Under the pieces are notes generated by a model. That model did not search any database. It saw nothing but the letters and a program-made list of their open reading frames with translations, and was not told the origin of the DNA. This document shows, piece by piece, positions 34,418 to 44,600 of a DNA stretch of 64,000 nucleotides; positions within the stretch are counted from its first letter, which is position 1, and every line of letters begins with the position of its first letter. The translations under genes were made by a program, and so were the position numbers. Source of the DNA: Flavobacterium amnicola (lineage in GTDB: Bacteria; Bacteroidota; Bacteroidia; Flavobacteriales; Flavobacteriaceae); the NCBI RefSeq assembly GCF_004122165.1, contig NZ_SBKO01000002.1, positions 538,756-602,755 of the forward strand, given 5' to 3'.

Positions 34418-34425
34418 TACTTTTG
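34418..34425 (+). promoter_or_regulatory. promoter -7 box for lysA
   Basis: TACTTTTG matches TAnnTTTG and lies 17 nt before the ATG at 34443. Confidence 0.6.
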
Positions 34426-34442
34426 CAAAAAATCAAATTAAA

Positions 34443-35648
34443 ATGGAAGCACCGCAATTACTTAAAATCGCAAACGAATTTGGCAGCCCAGTCTATGTGT
34501 ATGATGCTGCAAAAATTGAATCTCAATACCAACGTTTAACACAAGCTTTTTCTAAAGTAGAAAAACTTCAGATTAATTATGCGGTAAAAGCATTGTCGAA
34601 CGTTTCTATTTTAAAATTGTTTAAAAACCTGAATTCTGGATTGGACACGGTTTCGATTCAAGAAGTCTTATTAGGCCTGCATGCCGGATTTTCACCAGAT
34701 AAAATCATGTATACCCCGAATGGCGTTTCGATGAGTGAAATTGAAGAAGTCGCAACACTGGGCGTTCAAATTAACATCGACAATTTATCGATATTAGAAC
34801 AATTTGGCGCTAAACATCCACACACTCCAGTTTGCATTCGTATCAATCCGCATGTCATGGCAGGAGGCAATTCTAACATTTCGGTCGGACATATCGATAG
34901 CAAATTCGGAATTTCTATTCATCAACTACCTCACATTTTACGAATTGTAGAAAATACAGGTATGCATATTAACGGTATTCACATGCACACAGGTTCGGAT
35001 ATTTTAGATATCGAGGTGTTTTTATATGCTTCCGAAATTTTATTCGAGACGGCCAAACATTTTAAGACCCTTGATTTTATCGATTTTGGAAGCGGTTTTA
35101 AAGTGCCTTATAAAAAAGGAGATATTGAAACCAATGTCGAAGAATTGGGTCGCAAACTAACCAAACGTTTTTTGGCTTTTGAAAAAGAATACGGACGAGA
35201 GTTGACTTTGGTTTTTGAACCAGGTAAATTTTTGGTGAGTGAAGCAGGTTATTTTTTAGCCAAAGTGAATGTGGTCAAACAAACTACTTCCACGGTTTTT
35301 GCTGGAATAGATTCGGGATTTAACCATCTTATTCGTCCGATGCTCTATGGATCAGAACATTATATTGAAAACATTTCGAATCCCAAAGGGAAAGAGCGTT
35401 TTTACTCGGTGGTAGGTTATATTTGCGAAACAGACACCTTTGCAACCAACCGTAGGATTTCCGAAATAAAAGAAGGTGATATTTTGGCATTTAGAAATGC
35501 AGGTGCCTATTGCTTTTCGATGTCTTCCAATTATAACTCGCGCTACAAACCAGCGGAAGTATTGTGGAAAGACGAAAAAGCTTATTTAATTCGCCAACAC
35601 GAAGTATTTGAGGATTTATTAAACAATCAACTACCTATAGAATTATAA
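34443..35648 (+). CDS. lysA: diaminopimelate decarboxylase
   Basis: This PLP enzyme makes lysine from meso-diaminopimelate. It encodes 402 residues from the ATG at 34443. An upstream in-frame ATG at 34383 precedes the promoter box. Fold-type III marks are INYAVKALSN with the PLP Lys (residues about 44-53), GGNSNISVGHIDSKFGI, HMHTGSDI, DFGSGFKVPY, and the C-terminal YICETDTFATNR with the catalytic Cys, followed by NAGAYCFSMSSNYNSR. It is monocistronic with a strong terminator. Confidence 0.96.
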   Translation: MEAPQLLKIANEFGSPVYVYDAAKIESQYQRLTQAFSKVEKLQINYAVKALSNVSILKLFKNLNSGLDTVSIQEVLLGLHAGFSPDKIMYTPNGVSMSEIEEVATLGVQINIDNLSILEQFGAKHPHTPVCIRINPHVMAGGNSNISVGHIDSKFGISIHQLPHILRIVENTGMHINGIHMHTGSDILDIEVFLYASEILFETAKHFKTLDFIDFGSGFKVPYKKGDIETNVEELGRKLTKRFLAFEKEYGRELTLVFEPGKFLVSEAGYFLAKVNVVKQTTSTVFAGIDSGFNHLIRPMLYGSEHYIENISNPKGKERFYSVVGYICETDTFATNRRISEIKEGDILAFRNAGAYCFSMSSNYNSRYKPAEVLWKDEKAYLIRQHEVFEDLLNNQLPIEL

Positions 35649-35675
35649 AAAAAGCGCCAAAAGGCGCTTTTTTTT
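35647..35675. terminator. bidirectional terminator between lysA and pafA
   Basis: AAAAAAAGCGCC / GGCGCTTTTTTT, 12-bp stem with an AAAA loop, overlaps the lysA stop codon and reaches the pafA stop codon at 35674. Confidence 0.9.
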
Positions 35676-37317
35676 ATTTTACTAGAACCTCAGTCATTAC
35701 TTTAGCTTCTGTCCCGTTTGGAAATGTTATTTTGAGTTTTTGCGCCAATGTTGGAGCGATTTGTGTGATTTCTTTTTTATCAAAACTTTCTCCTTTTTTG
35801 ATGTTCCAACCGTAAAACAAACAAGGTACATGGGTATCATAACTATAAGGAGAACCATGTGAGGTACCGGTAGCACCATATTGCATGTAAGCCGGTTTGT
35901 CAACAATAATTAATTCCCCATTTTGCGTGGGGTCGTAGCCTTTAGAGACAAAATTCAAATAAGTATCAGCAAAGGAACCTGCAATAATTTCATTTTCATC
36001 ATAGACTCTCTTCACTTGCTTTTGAGTGTATAAAAATTCTTTAACAGCCTCTTTAACCTTATTCAATTCTAAAGCTTTCTCTTTTATTTTTTGTTTGTTT
36101 AGAAAAACGTTATAATTAGAATAATTCAATAGTAAGTCGTCACCAAAATAGGTTTTTGTAAATTCTGCTATGGATTGTTCAATATTTTTTTCACGAACAT
36201 TGTCTACTTCGTATTTGTTATCTTTTAAATGAGTGACATTTTCGGCACCCGCATGATCGGCGGTTAAGAAAACCAAATAATTCCCTTTTCCAACATTTGT
36301 ATCTAAATAGTTTAAAAATGACGATAACGTTTGATCTAATCGCAAATAAGTATCTTGTAATTCCATAGAACGAGGTCCGAATGTATGTCCCACATAGTCG
36401 GTTGAAGAAAAACTCACGGTTAAGAAATCGGTAATTTCGTCTTTTCCTAATTGCTCTTTTTCAATGGCTCTCATAGCAAAATCAGCCAATAAACTGTTTC
36501 CGTACGGACTTGTGCGTAATATCCCTGGGTCACCAGCCTGTAGCATTTCTAGCATATTATACGGGAAAAAAGGCTGTTTTTTATTCAACGTCCCTTCGTA
36601 CGGATTATCATCAGGCAAACTTTCATTATAAGTTGCTGCTGGTTTTAGTAATTTCCAACCTTGAAGTACATACTTTTCATAATGCTTTTCATAATTGTAC
36701 TGCATCACCCAGTCTGGTAATGCTTTTCCGTAAAAAGTACTTGAAATAAAAGCACCCGTTTTGCTGTACCAAAATGCCCAATTAGCAAAATGACCAGCAG
36801 GCAAAATAGCCCCTCTATCTTTTAGGCTCATTCCAATTACTTTCCCTTTAAAATTAGTAGCCAAACGCAATTCATCAGTAATAGTAGAAGCTTGTAATAA
36901 TTTTGGAGACATTTTTCCTTCATTCTCTGTGCCACCTCCAACAGTTGTTACACCAGCATCGTCAGTACAATACACATCTTTCCCAGAGGCTTTATTGAAC
37001 CATTCGTTACCTACAATTCCGTGTACCGCCGGAGTGGTTCCTGTGTAGATCGAAGCATGCCCTGGACCTGTATAGGTCGGCATATAATTATAATGCATGT
37101 TATGAAATGTATAGCCGTCTTGCATTAATCTTTTGAAACCTGTAGCTGAAAAATCGTCAGAAAAACGGTACAAGTACTCCATCTTCATTTGATCGACAAC
37201 AATTCCTACTACTAATTTTGGCATTTTAGTTTCTACAGCTACAACAGGCTTGGATGCCTTTTGTGCTGAAACTACGCTCATTGTTAGTAGAACCCCTAGA
37301 AAAAGTACCTTCTTCAT
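35674..37317 (-). CDS. pafA: PafA-type alkaline phosphatase / phosphodiesterase
   Basis: This 547-residue secreted enzyme of the alkaline phosphatase superfamily closely resembles Elizabethkingia PafA. It has a signal peptide (ends VSAQ). The metal Asp lies in LVVGIVVDQMK (about residue 42). The Thr nucleophile is in YMPTYTGPGHASIYTG (T83), with GNEW (N104) and SLKDRGAILPAGH, whose Lys and Arg match the PafA active-site pair. STDYVGHTFGP and TADHAGAENV complete the zinc ligands. PafA is a phosphate-insensitive, broad phosphomonoesterase that supplies phosphate from sugar phosphates and nucleotides. It is the last gene of an apparent operon, one base after a small exported protein. No T9SS domain is present. 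Confidence 0.93.
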   Translation of the reverse strand: MKKVLFLGVLLTMSVVSAQKASKPVVAVETKMPKLVVGIVVDQMKMEYLYRFSDDFSATGFKRLMQDGYTFHNMHYNYMPTYTGPGHASIYTGTTPAVHGIVGNEWFNKASGKDVYCTDDAGVTTVGGGTENEGKMSPKLLQASTITDELRLATNFKGKVIGMSLKDRGAILPAGHFANWAFWYSKTGAFISSTFYGKALPDWVMQYNYEKHYEKYVLQGWKLLKPAATYNESLPDDNPYEGTLNKKQPFFPYNMLEMLQAGDPGILRTSPYGNSLLADFAMRAIEKEQLGKDEITDFLTVSFSSTDYVGHTFGPRSMELQDTYLRLDQTLSSFLNYLDTNVGKGNYLVFLTADHAGAENVTHLKDNKYEVDNVREKNIEQSIAEFTKTYFGDDLLLNYSNYNVFLNKQKIKEKALELNKVKEAVKEFLYTQKQVKRVYDENEIIAGSFADTYLNFVSKGYDPTQNGELIIVDKPAYMQYGATGTSHGSPYSYDTHVPCLFYGWNIKKGESFDKKEITQIAPTLAQKLKITFPNGTEAKVMTEVLVK

Positions 37318-37318
37318 T

Positions 37319-37720
37319 TTATTTTTTATATTTCATATTATACACCATTATTCTATCGGAATACGTGATGTATAATTGGTGCATGTTTTCTTTTTGGTGC
37401 GAATGAATTTCGATAAAACAAAATTCTCCATTGTTATCCATACAATCAAAACCATCAATGTCTTTTCCATTTTCTGATTTTCTATCGTAGTATTTTTTAA
37501 TTTTAAAATATTGAGGAATTTCCGAATACACTCCGATCGTATTTTTTTCCGGATTAAATGTAGCAACAATTTTAGCTTCTTTAAAAGGTGTAAATGCACT
37601 CCAATTCCCCCCTTGTTTAACACTCAAACTCACAGCAGAAACTTCAAAACGAAAACTTTGTGCTTGTGCATTTATGGCGAATAAAAAAACGGCAAATACT
37701 ATTATATATATCTTCTTCAT
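37319..37720 (-). CDS. small exported protein linked to pafA
   Basis: This 133-residue protein has a signal peptide (ends NAQAQ). The mature domain begins SFRFEVSAVSLSVKQGGNWSAF and looks like a small beta-rich fold, with an isolated DCMDNNGEFCF cysteine pair at about residues 93-102. I recognise no family. It lies one base upstream of pafA and eight bases after the nitronate-monooxygenase-like gene, so it is cotranscribed with them. Its role could be tied to the phosphatase, but this rests only on position. Confidence 0.75.
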   Translation of the reverse strand: MKKIYIIVFAVFLFAINAQAQSFRFEVSAVSLSVKQGGNWSAFTPFKEAKIVATFNPEKNTIGVYSEIPQYFKIKKYYDRKSENGKDIDGFDCMDNNGEFCFIEIHSHQKENMHQLYITYSDRIMVYNMKYKK

Positions 37721-37728
37721 AACTAATT

Positions 37729-38667
37729 TTAAAGGTGTACAGCTTCTTTTTGCGCTTCTTTAAATTCTGAAATCACTTCTTCAATAATGGTTTCGACAGG
37801 TTGTATATTATGAATAAGTCCTGCAATTTGACCTATTTCAAGTTCGCCTTCTACTAAATCGCCTTCAAACATACCTCGTTTAGCACGAGCGCGCCCCAAT
37901 AATGTTTTTAATTCTTCGGGCGTTGGGCATTTGGTGTACAATTCCTGAACATCATTATAAAATTTATTCTTTATTAATCGAACGGGAGCTAATTCTTTTA
38001 AGGTTAATTGCGTCCCTCCTTCTTCGGTTTCGACAATCGTTTTCTTAAAATCATCGTGTGCTGAACTTTCTGTGGAAGCGGCAAAACGAGACCCCATTTG
38101 TACACCATCAGCACCTAAAACCATGGCTGCTAACATGCCGCGACCAGTAGCAATTCCACCAGCGGCTATCAAAGGAATGGAGATATTTTCACGAACCATA
38201 GGAATTAACGTTAATGTAGTCGTTTCTTCTCTTCCGTTATGTCCTCCAGCTTCAAAACCTTCTGCCACAACAGCATCTACACCCGCTTCTTGTGCTTTTA
38301 AGGCGAATTTAGAACTACTCACCACGTGAACAACGGTAATCCCATTATCCTTCAAAAAAGAAGTCCATGTTTTTGGATTTCCAGCCGAAGTAAAAACGAT
38401 TTTCACCCCTTCTTCCACAATAATTTGCATAATCTCTTCAATGTTCGGATACAACATCGGCACATTTACACCAAAAGGCTTATCAGTTGCTTTTTTACAT
38501 TTTTGAATGTGTTCCCGAAGTACATCAGGATACATTGAGCCTGCGCCTATTAATCCTAAGCCACCTGCATTACTGACTGCTGATGCTAATTTGTAACCTG
38601 AATTCCAAATCATTCCGCCTTGAATAATTGGATATTGTATTTTAAAAAGAGATGTTATTTTATTCAT
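37729..38667 (-). CDS. nitronate monooxygenase / FabK-like flavin enzyme
   Basis: This 312-residue TIM-barrel FMN protein carries KIQYPIIQGGM at the N-terminus, AVSNAGGLGLIGAGSM and FGVNVPM. EGFEAGGHNGREETTT (residues about 136-151) carries the catalytic His. PLIAAGGIATGRGMLAAMVLGADGVQMGSRF is the phosphate-binding region. The family includes nitronate monooxygenases (2-nitropropane dioxygenases) and the enoyl-ACP reductase FabK, and sequence alone does not separate them surely. It lies 24 nt after the T9SS subtilase gene. Confidence 0.88.
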   Translation of the reverse strand: MNKITSLFKIQYPIIQGGMIWNSGYKLASAVSNAGGLGLIGAGSMYPDVLREHIQKCKKATDKPFGVNVPMLYPNIEEIMQIIVEEGVKIVFTSAGNPKTWTSFLKDNGITVVHVVSSSKFALKAQEAGVDAVVAEGFEAGGHNGREETTTLTLIPMVRENISIPLIAAGGIATGRGMLAAMVLGADGVQMGSRFAASTESSAHDDFKKTIVETEEGGTQLTLKELAPVRLIKNKFYNDVQELYTKCPTPEELKTLLGRARAKRGMFEGDLVEGELEIGQIAGLIHNIQPVETIIEEVISEFKEAQKEAVHL

Positions 38668-38691
38668 TTACGCTGAATTATTCAGAATATT

Positions 38692-40329
38692 TTAGTTTTT
38701 AATCAATTTACCTTGTAACGATTTATTTGTATTTGAAATCGAATAAAAATACACACCGTTCGTTAAGTTGGCCACATTTACATGCTCTAATGAATTAGAA
38801 ATGTTAGTTTTAAGCACATTTTGCCCTAATTGGTTATACATTTCAAATGAAGCGCCAATTAAATCATCTGTAATTGAAATCGTAATTTCAGAATCAACAG
38901 GATTTGGATATATTTTTACCGTTTTATTGGATTCAAATTGAATGGTTGATAGTGCAGTATTCATTGCTAATTGAAAATCTGGAATGCCATAACCATAATT
39001 ATTGTTTGCTGTTACAATAGAAGCAGCATATCTATCAGCTGAAGCTTTAACAAATTGTACAATTTCCGCATTGGTTTTAGATGGAAAAGCCGACCAAAAT
39101 GAGGTGATGGCTCCTGCTAGAATAGGTGAAGAAAAAGAGGTTCCACTGGCTGTTGTTATTGTTCCGGAAGTGTTTGAAATTACTGAAGAAGACCCCATGG
39201 CCATCAAATCGGGCTTCATTCTTCCATCACCGGTTGGTCCAATAGAACTAAAACCTGATTTGACTTCGGTGCTTGTTACCGAACCTATAGTAACTGCACG
39301 TTGTGCATCCGCAGGAGTTCCAACATGGGGTTCTGAAGAACCACCTTCGTTTCCGGCAGAAATAACACATATCATCCCCTTATCAAAAGCAATATCAACA
39401 GCTCTTGAAGCTACCGATGTTTGTCCATTCATTTTAGCATGCGTATAACTATAGGCAGCATTATCAAATCCAAAATAACCTAAAGAAGAATTAATAACGT
39501 CTACTCCTAATCGATCTGCTTCTTCGGCTGCTTCTACCCAATTGGATAATTCCAACGGAGTTTCGCTAGCTACATCTTCAGTTATAAAAAGATAGTAGCC
39601 TGCATCTGGTGCAGTACCTATTAAATTGGTAGCATTTGCTCCCATGGTCGATAAAACATTCGTTCCGTGTGAGTTTCCTGTATAAAAACTAGTCGAATTA
39701 TTCACAAAATCATAGCCCCCTAAAATAAGTCCTCTATTTCGTAAACTTGCAAAAGGAGCCGCAGTATTCACTCCCGGAAAACCAGCATCTAGAATTGCTA
39801 CTACTTTCCCATTTCCAGTGTAATTATTTTGATGTAAAATATGACAATTCAACATTTGCACTTGCGTTGCAGAATTACCATAATTGTAGTTCACTTGAGT
39901 GTTATTGGTATCTAGCCATTTGTTTATTTTACCTATTTTATTCGAAACAGGAGCCATTTTCCCACCTGGATTTAATGAATGATTGGCATATTGGATATGA
40001 TCCACAAACGACAATCCTAATAATGCTGCAATATCAGTTTGGGATCCACGAACATGCACCATATTTAACCATTTTGACTTTGCCAAAACCGTAATTCCAG
40101 TAGCGGCTTCTACTTGATCAACATAAGGTTGGTGAATTGGTGCATCTTTGATATCTAATGCAATATTTTGTGTTGTTCTTCTCGTTAATGAACGCTGCGT
40201 AAGTTCCGATAATGGAGCACTAAAAAAAGCAGCAGAATTTGGTTTTGCATTAAAATAAACCCAAGCATCTTCTTGTGCAAAAAAGCAATTCGAGACAAAT
40301 AATAAGATTATAAGTAGTTTAGTTTTCAT
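38692..40329 (-). CDS. S8 subtilisin-like protease with T9SS type A sorting domain
   Basis: This encodes 545 residues from the ATG at 40329 (MKTKLLIILLFVSNCFFAQ), which sets a clean signal peptide. A start 8 codons upstream is possible but lies beside the promoter. The catalytic triad is visible: D181 (VAILDAGFPG), H221 (GNSHGTNVLST) and Ser in GTSFSSPILAGA at about residue 400, with the oxyanion Asn in VISAGNEGGSSEP. The region of residues 25-120 is a prodomain-like segment. The C-terminus (KTVKIYPNPVDSE to LTNGVYFYSISNTNKSLQGKLIKN) is a type A T9SS domain, so the enzyme is secreted or surface-bound. Confidence 0.93.
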   Translation of the reverse strand: MKTKLLIILLFVSNCFFAQEDAWVYFNAKPNSAAFFSAPLSELTQRSLTRRTTQNIALDIKDAPIHQPYVDQVEAATGITVLAKSKWLNMVHVRGSQTDIAALLGLSFVDHIQYANHSLNPGGKMAPVSNKIGKINKWLDTNNTQVNYNYGNSATQVQMLNCHILHQNNYTGNGKVVAILDAGFPGVNTAAPFASLRNRGLILGGYDFVNNSTSFYTGNSHGTNVLSTMGANATNLIGTAPDAGYYLFITEDVASETPLELSNWVEAAEEADRLGVDVINSSLGYFGFDNAAYSYTHAKMNGQTSVASRAVDIAFDKGMICVISAGNEGGSSEPHVGTPADAQRAVTIGSVTSTEVKSGFSSIGPTGDGRMKPDLMAMGSSSVISNTSGTITTASGTSFSSPILAGAITSFWSAFPSKTNAEIVQFVKASADRYAASIVTANNNYGYGIPDFQLAMNTALSTIQFESNKTVKIYPNPVDSEITISITDDLIGASFEMYNQLGQNVLKTNISNSLEHVNVANLTNGVYFYSISNTNKSLQGKLIKN

Positions 40330-40350
40330 TTGGTGTGTAATTTGGTTTTT

Positions 40351-40358
40351 CAAATATA
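40351..40358 (-). promoter_or_regulatory. promoter -7 box for the subtilase operon
   Basis: TATATTTG on the minus strand matches TAnnTTTG, 21 nt before the ATG at 40329, in the 50-nt gap after mnmA. Confidence 0.55.
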
Positions 40359-40379
40359 CACAAAAAATAAAAAATCGAA

Positions 40380-41567
40380 TTAAGAAATAACCCCAGAACC
40401 TATCAACTCATCATTTAGGTGCCAAGACACAAATTGTCCTTCTGTGATAGCCGATTGTGGTTGTTCAAATGCAACATACAGTCCGTTTTCAAATTGATGC
40501 AAGGTAGCATTTTGAAGTTCTTGTCGGTAGCGAATACGTGCCTTTACCGACATTGTTTCACCATTTTTCAAAGCCAAATCAGTTCTAATCCAATGAATTT
40601 CATCTTGAGTAACAAACAACGCTTTTTTAAACAAACCTGGATGGGTATGTCCTTGACCTGTGTAAATAGAGTTCGTTTCTATATCGGTAGCCACAATGAA
40701 TAATGCTTCTTTTGTACCCCCTACATTCAATCCTTTTCGCTGACCTATGGTGAAATAGTGTGCCCCTTGATGTTTCCCAACAACTTTGGCAACTACTGGT
40801 GTATACTTAATGTTTGTAGATTCAAATTTCAATTGTTCTTCAACAGAATTGAATTGAATTTCTTTTTTATCGTAAATTTCATTGGTAGCGTCTACTTCAA
40901 AAATCAAACCTTCTTTGGGTTGTAATTGTTGTTGTAAAAACTCCGGAAGTCTAACTTTACCGATAAAACACAATCCTTGGGAATCTTTCTTTTCGGCAGT
41001 AATCAATTCCATTTTAGCGGCAATTTCACGAACTTGAGGTTTTGTTAATTCACCAATAGGAAACAACGCTTTACTCAATTGTTCTTGAGAAAGTTGACAT
41101 AAAAAATACGATTGATCTTTATTGTCATCAATTCCAGCCAATAACTGGTACATCGGGTCTCCATCCACTTCGATTTCTCCTTTACGACAATAATGGCCCG
41201 TTGCCACATAATCGGCACCTAAAGAAAGGGCTATTTTCATGAATACATCAAACTTAATTTCGCGATTGCACAATACATCAGGATTAGGGGTACGTCCTTT
41301 TTCATACTCGCTAAACATGTAATCTACAATTTTCTCTTTGTATTGTTCGCTTAAATCGACTGTTTGAAATGGAATTCCTAATTTTTGAGCGACTAAAAGT
41401 GCATCATTACTATCTTCCAACCAAGGACATTCGTTAGAGATAGTAACCGAATCGTCGTGCCAGTTTTTCATAAAAAGGCCTATCACTTCATAGCCTTGCT
41501 CCTTTAATAAATAAGCAGCAACACTTGAATCGACACCTCCAGAAAGACCTACAACAACTCGTTTCAT
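40380..41567 (-). CDS. mnmA: tRNA-specific 2-thiouridylase MnmA
   Basis: This enzyme thiolates U34 of tRNA Lys, Glu and Gln. The 395-residue protein has the PP-loop [15 protein letters not shown] at the N-terminus. The first catalytic Cys is in [11 protein letters not shown] (about residue 100) and the second in [10 protein letters not shown] (about residue 200). GHYCRK and [15 protein letters not shown] are also present, followed by the C-terminal beta-barrel that binds the tRNA acceptor. A -7 box TACCTTTG (minus strand, 41596-41589) with an upstream TTG sits 21 nt before the ATG. Confidence 0.96.
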   Translation of the reverse strand: MKRVVVGLSGGVDSSVAAYLLKEQGYEVIGLFMKNWHDDSVTISNECPWLEDSNDALLVAQKLGIPFQTVDLSEQYKEKIVDYMFSEYEKGRTPNPDVLCNREIKFDVFMKIALSLGADYVATGHYCRKGEIEVDGDPMYQLLAGIDDNKDQSYFLCQLSQEQLSKALFPIGELTKPQVREIAAKMELITAEKKDSQGLCFIGKVRLPEFLQQQLQPKEGLIFEVDATNEIYDKKEIQFNSVEEQLKFESTNIKYTPVVAKVVGKHQGAHYFTIGQRKGLNVGGTKEALFIVATDIETNSIYTGQGHTHPGLFKKALFVTQDEIHWIRTDLALKNGETMSVKARIRYRQELQNATLHQFENGLYVAFEQPQSAITEGQFVSWHLNDELIGSGVIS

Positions 41568-41588
41568 AATAAATTAAATTTAAGAGTG

Positions 41589-41615
41589 CAAAGGTAGAAA
41601 TATTTATTCTTACAA
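41589..41615 (-). promoter_or_regulatory. mnmA promoter
   Basis: TTG (41615-41613) and TACCTTTG (41596-41589) on the minus strand are spaced by 16 nt, a good Bacteroidota promoter. Confidence 0.55.
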
Positions 41616-41630
41616 TTTCAACTCAAAAGT

Positions 41631-41656
41631 AAAAGCCACCCAAAAGGGTGGCTTTT
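41631..41656 (-). terminator. terminator of the giant adhesin gene
   Basis: AAAAGCCACCC / GGGTGGCTTTT, 11-bp perfect stem with an AAAA loop, 23 nt beyond the stop codon at 41680. Confidence 0.88.
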
Positions 41657-41679
41657 AACAAAAATTTAAAACAATTTTG

Positions 41680-44600
41680 TTATTTTTTTATCACTTTGAC
41701 TGTCTTAGAAACATCTCCTGCGAAAATTTTCACAAAATAAACACCATCAGATAATTCAGTCATATCTAAATCTACTGTGTTGTTATTAGACAGTTTAGTA
41801 AACATCTGTTTACCAATTATATTATAAACCACAACTTTGGTTAGTTTATCCGTATATGACAATTTCAAAATATTTTCCGTTGGATTTGGAGAATATGTAA
41901 ATGCATTCATATTGAATTCATTAGCACTTAAGAAAGTATCAACAAACACAGCCAAACTAGCAGTACTAGCACAACCTGCAATAGTTTGAGTTGCATAATA
42001 TGTTGTGTTATCAGTTACAACAGTCGACATTGGTAGCGGATTTACCGCATTCGCTGCATCTGAAGCTGTAGCATACCAAATAATTCCGGTTCCAGTCACA
42101 ACGATGTCAGCAAGTGTTCCAGTTGAAGGTATCAATTGAGGTGAAACTCCTGTAGGAGCTATAGAATTGATGTTGAACACATAGGGGTCACTAGCACATC
42201 CATAAGTTCCTGCATTGTAATTTGAAACAATTAATGTATGAGTTCCTTGATTTAACACACCGATAGTTGGACTAAAGTTTGATCCATCAATACTATAATA
42301 TGGCGTATTTGGCACATTAGACAATACTGGAGTAACTGTGGTAGGACCACAAGCAACATTTAGATTTACATTTGTGATAACCGCTTTTGTTGGAATATTA
42401 ACAACAATATCGGATGAAGAAATTGGATTTCCACATCTGTCTTGAACACTGATTCTATAAGTACCACTCGCATTGACAGTAAAAGTACTTGAAGCACCGT
42501 AAGCACCGAATGAAGAACAACCTGCTCCATTACATATAGCATACGTATAAGGACCTCCAGCTCCTCCAGCTCCAAATCCTGCAATAATTGCTGATCCAGA
42601 ACAATCAATAGCCAAACTTGTTGTAATTGTTGGATTTGTAGTTAAATTACCTAATACAATATTACTTGAATCTGCATTTGTACCACAGGCATCGGTAGTT
42701 CTAACTATATAAGTCCCGGGAGCCAACCCTGTAAAAATATTACTAGATTGAGGTCCTGCAATAACGGTCATAGTAGACTGATTAACCAAAGAGTACATAA
42801 CTGGTAATGACCCACCTGTAAAGGATCCTGTAATCACTCCGTTACTTCCACTTGTACACGAACCTGTTGCTGTTCCGGCAGCTGTTAGAGCTGTTACAGT
42901 ACTTGTAACTGTTACAGCAACCGTACCCACTGTACCACAACGGTCAGTAATTCTTACTGTATAAGATCCAGGAGCTATATTATTGAACACTGGACTAGAT
43001 TGAGTTCCAGCAACTAGCAAAGTATTTCCAGCATCATATAATGAAAAACTAAATGTACCTCCTGCAAGTGTTGCTCCTGTATTCGGAGAAACTGTAATTC
43101 TTCCGGTAGCTCCTGCAGCACAGGACGGTAAGGTTGTTGTAGTTGCTGTAGGTACAACAGCAGCAGGGAATAACAATGGTGCTGCACTATTAATTACATT
43201 ACCACAAGCATCTGTTGTGCGTACTAGATATCCATTAACTCCATTAGCTGGAACACCATTAAAAACTATTGACGTTTGCGGTCCCGCAACTACTGCTGTA
43301 GTGACCGCATCAATTAATGTGTAGGAATATGGTGCTAATCCACCTGATGACACAGTAGTAACTCTTATAACTCCAGTATTACTACTAGCACAAGAGGCTG
43401 TTGTTGCCGTAATTGCAGCAGCAGTTAATACCGTTGGGTTGTTTATGGTTACTGTAGCAGTGGAAGTATTTCCACAAACATCAGTAACCCTTACTGTATG
43501 TGTAGGCGAACCTGCAACTGGAGAAACTGTTGGAAATATATTGCTAGATTGAGGAGCTACTAATTGAACGGTATTTGTTGCATCATACAATGCAAAAGTA
43601 TAAGGTCCTCCCCCGCTTCCTATTGGAATTGGTCCTCCAGGCGTAAAATTTTGTGGTGAGGTAACAATAATTTGTCCATTATAATTCAAACCATTACAAG
43701 AAACTACAGACCCTCCTGCTGCTGGTGTAAATGCACCTGCTGCTGTAATTGTTGATGTTGTTGTACCCGTCACTCCACACTGATCTGTGATTTGAATTGT
43801 ATAAGCACCCGCTGGCAATCCAGAAAAGATTGGTGATGACTGGTTTGGTCTTGTCACTGGAGACGGCGCAATTAAAGAATAAAGATAGGTACCACCACCT
43901 TGATTTGCGGAAGTTGCCAAACATGTAATTGTTCCAGTACTCACAGCACAACTTGAAGTGTTTGTTACGCTTAGAGTTGGTGCAGTTGCTGCAGCTAAAG
44001 CTAATGGCGCACCAATAGTCACTTGAGTTCCACAAGCATCAGTCACTCTTATTGTATAGTTACCTGTAGGTACATTATTAAATATACGGCTAGATTGAGG
44101 TCCAACAATTACTGGAGATGGAGCAATTAACTCATACATATAAGGAGCAGATCCTGTAGTTGGCTGCGCCACTGTAATTTGTCCAGTAGAACCAGCCGAA
44201 CAAGATGGAACAGTTGATGAACCAACTGGGAAAGCTAAAGCTGTGGGAGCTGATACTGTCGCCACATTTGTTACTGGAACTCCACAACCATCATACATTC
44301 TTATCGTATAAGTCCCTTGATTAAGCCCAGTAAATACTGTACTTGTCGAGTTAGCCACATTACTACCTTGAATTGGTCTTATTGCCCCACCTGGGCTAAT
44401 TAATTCAAATGTGAATGGTCCAATACTAGAAGCATTTGGAGTGACTGTAATGGTCCCATTAGCTGAAGTTCCACATCCAGCTGTTGTAGATGTTGTAAAT
44501 GAAGGAGCAGATGCAGCATTAACGGTAACAGTACTCGTAACTTGTGTTCCACAAGCATCTGTAAGTCTTACGGTATATACCCCAGGAGGTAAGTTTGCAA

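Noticed and set aside
39002..39448. 148-codon plus-strand frame antisense to the subtilase gene
   Set aside because: It mirrors catalytic-domain codons of the subtilase, matches no family and has no promoter or ribosome site.
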